From: Deltaproteobacteria bacterium
Lineage (GTDB): Bacteria; UBA10199; SPLOWO2-01-44-7
Assembly: GCA_016203765.1 (NCBI GenBank)
Contig: JACQMB010000130.1
Span: 1-7,517 of the forward strand
Length of the DNA: 7,517 nucleotides
Reading direction: 5' to 3'
Under the pieces are notes generated by a model. That model was not told the origin of the DNA. It made no database searches and was given only the letters and a program-made list of their open reading frames with translations. Of this stretch, positions 6,907 through 7,517 are shown piece by piece (the stretch's first letter is position 1; each line of letters opens with the position of its first letter). The position numbers and the translations under genes were made by a program.

Positions 6907-6913
6907 AGCCATT

Positions 6914-7517
6914 ATGGTACGACGCTACCTGCACCCCTTTGTTTGCAAGGATTTGGCCAAAAAGATGGTTTTTATCGGGGGACCGCGCCAAACCGGCAAG
7001 ACCACGTTGGCTGAACATATTTTGCAAGACTTCCCCTACCCCCCCCAAAAAAAAGGGCGTTATTTCAATTGGGATGTGGATGAAGACCGCAGGCTCATTC
7101 TGGAAAAAAGCTGGGGGGACGACGAGGCACTGGTTGTCTTCGACGAACTGCACAAATTCAGGCGGTGGAAAAACTGGATCAAGGGTGTCTACGACAGCGA
7201 GCACAAGGAACGGCGTTTTTTGGTAACCGGCAGTGCCCGCCTCGATGTCTATCGGCGCGGCGGGGATTCTCTGCTGGGCCGCTACCACTACTGGCGCCTT
7301 CATCCTTTCAACCTTTCCGAAATTCCGGCCGGCATTTCGCCCCCGGAGGCATTCAAACGTCTGATGACGGTCGGCGGTTTTCCCGAACCTTTCCTTGATA
7401 ACAATGAACAGGAGGCAAGGCGGTGGCGCAAAGAACGCTTCGATCGCATCTTAAAAGATGATATCCGTGATCTGGAACCTCTTCGCGATCTCTCTACTCT
7501 CAATCTCTTTGTCGATG
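6914..7517 (+). CDS. AAA ATPase, AAA_14/DUF4143 type (3' end outside window)
   Basis: The 201 visible residues begin MVRRYLHPFV. A Walker A motif, GPRQTGKTT, lies at 23-31 and a Walker B motif, ALVVFDELHK, at 72-81. A sensor-like FLVTGSARLDV (102-112) and GGFPEPF (154-160) complete the typical set of the AAA_14 family, whose members usually carry a C-terminal DUF4143 domain; that part would lie beyond the window. These ATPases occur in many copies in bacterial and archaeal genomes, and their cellular role is poorly defined. The gene appears to have its own promoter with a palindromic operator, and its message seems leaderless. A run of eight C then eight A at 7039-7054 interrupts the region between Walker A and B without breaking the frame. 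Family assignment is confident; function is not. Confidence 0.9.
   Translation, partial: MVRRYLHPFVCKDLAKKMVFIGGPRQTGKTTLAEHILQDFPYPPQKKGRYFNWDVDEDRRLILEKSWGDDEALVVFDELHKFRRWKNWIKGVYDSEHKERRFLVTGSARLDVYRRGGDSLLGRYHYWRLHPFNLSEIPAGISPPEAFKRLMTVGGFPEPFLDNNEQEARRWRKERFDRILKDDIRDLEPLRDLSTLNLFVD
7039..7054 (+). repeat. C8A8 double homopolymer inside the ATPase gene
   Basis: Eight C (7039-7046) are followed directly by eight A (7047-7054), read as YPPQKKG in the present frame. Both runs are prone to replication slippage and to sequencing length errors. A one-base change would truncate the ATPase shortly after its Walker A motif. Confidence 0.85.

Larger units (their letters stand above)
6849..6912 (+). 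repeat. Two imperfect 32-bp direct repeats upstream of the ATPase gene
   Basis: The segments 6849-6880 and 6881-6912 align with 22 of 32 bases identical, sharing ATTCTGGA and an AAAA-AG block at the same spacing. The second copy ends one base before the ATPase start codon and contains its promoter. They lie in the 157-bp gap 6757-6913. The rest of that gap (6757-6848) shows nothing I can name. The repeat may be a regulator-binding array. Confidence 0.55.

Overview
The window reads as bacterial chromosome: long, closely packed genes, all on the + strand, moderately GC-rich by eye. The large proline-catabolism protein most resembles PutA proteins of Deltaproteobacteria-like or Bdellovibrionota-like lineages: it has no N-terminal DNA-binding domain and has an extra C-terminal domain. 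That placement is an impression from remembered family features, not a measurement. I see no rRNA, tRNA, CRISPR array, transposase or integrase.

Layout. Positions 1-69 hold the probable last codons of an upstream gene. Positions 102-4922 hold one reading frame of about 1,600 codons. It encodes a complete PutA (proline dehydrogenase, then P5C dehydrogenase, then a C-terminal ALDH-like domain) fused to a complete ProC (pyrroline-5-carboxylate reductase). A heptanucleotide repeat, GACCRTG, occurs twice inside this gene: about 4.5 copies near the N-terminus and about 2.7 copies exactly at the PutA/ProC junction. A strong sigma70-type promoter at 4968-4996 follows the stop codon and should drive the next gene. 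That gene, 5074-6756, encodes a cytosolic multidomain protein: a caspase-like (clan CD) cysteine protease domain containing an EF-hand-type loop, a thioredoxin domain with a WCYPC active site, and six helical repeats of about 40 residues. After a 157-bp spacer carrying a 30-bp near-palindrome and a promoter that appears to give a leaderless message, a third gene starts at 6914 and runs off the window. It encodes an AAA ATPase of the AAA_14/DUF4143 type.

How the genes relate. The fusion joins the enzyme that oxidises proline to P5C and on to glutamate with the enzyme that reduces P5C back to proline. It therefore holds both directions of the proline/P5C cycle on one chain, unless ProC is also made separately from an internal start. 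The protease-thioredoxin-repeat protein and the ATPase each appear to have their own promoter, and nothing in the sequence ties them to proline metabolism. The two most unusual items are the PutA-ProC fusion with repeat DNA at its seam, and the caspase-like/thioredoxin/helical-repeat protein, which looks like a regulated protease or a possible stress or defence effector of unknown role.
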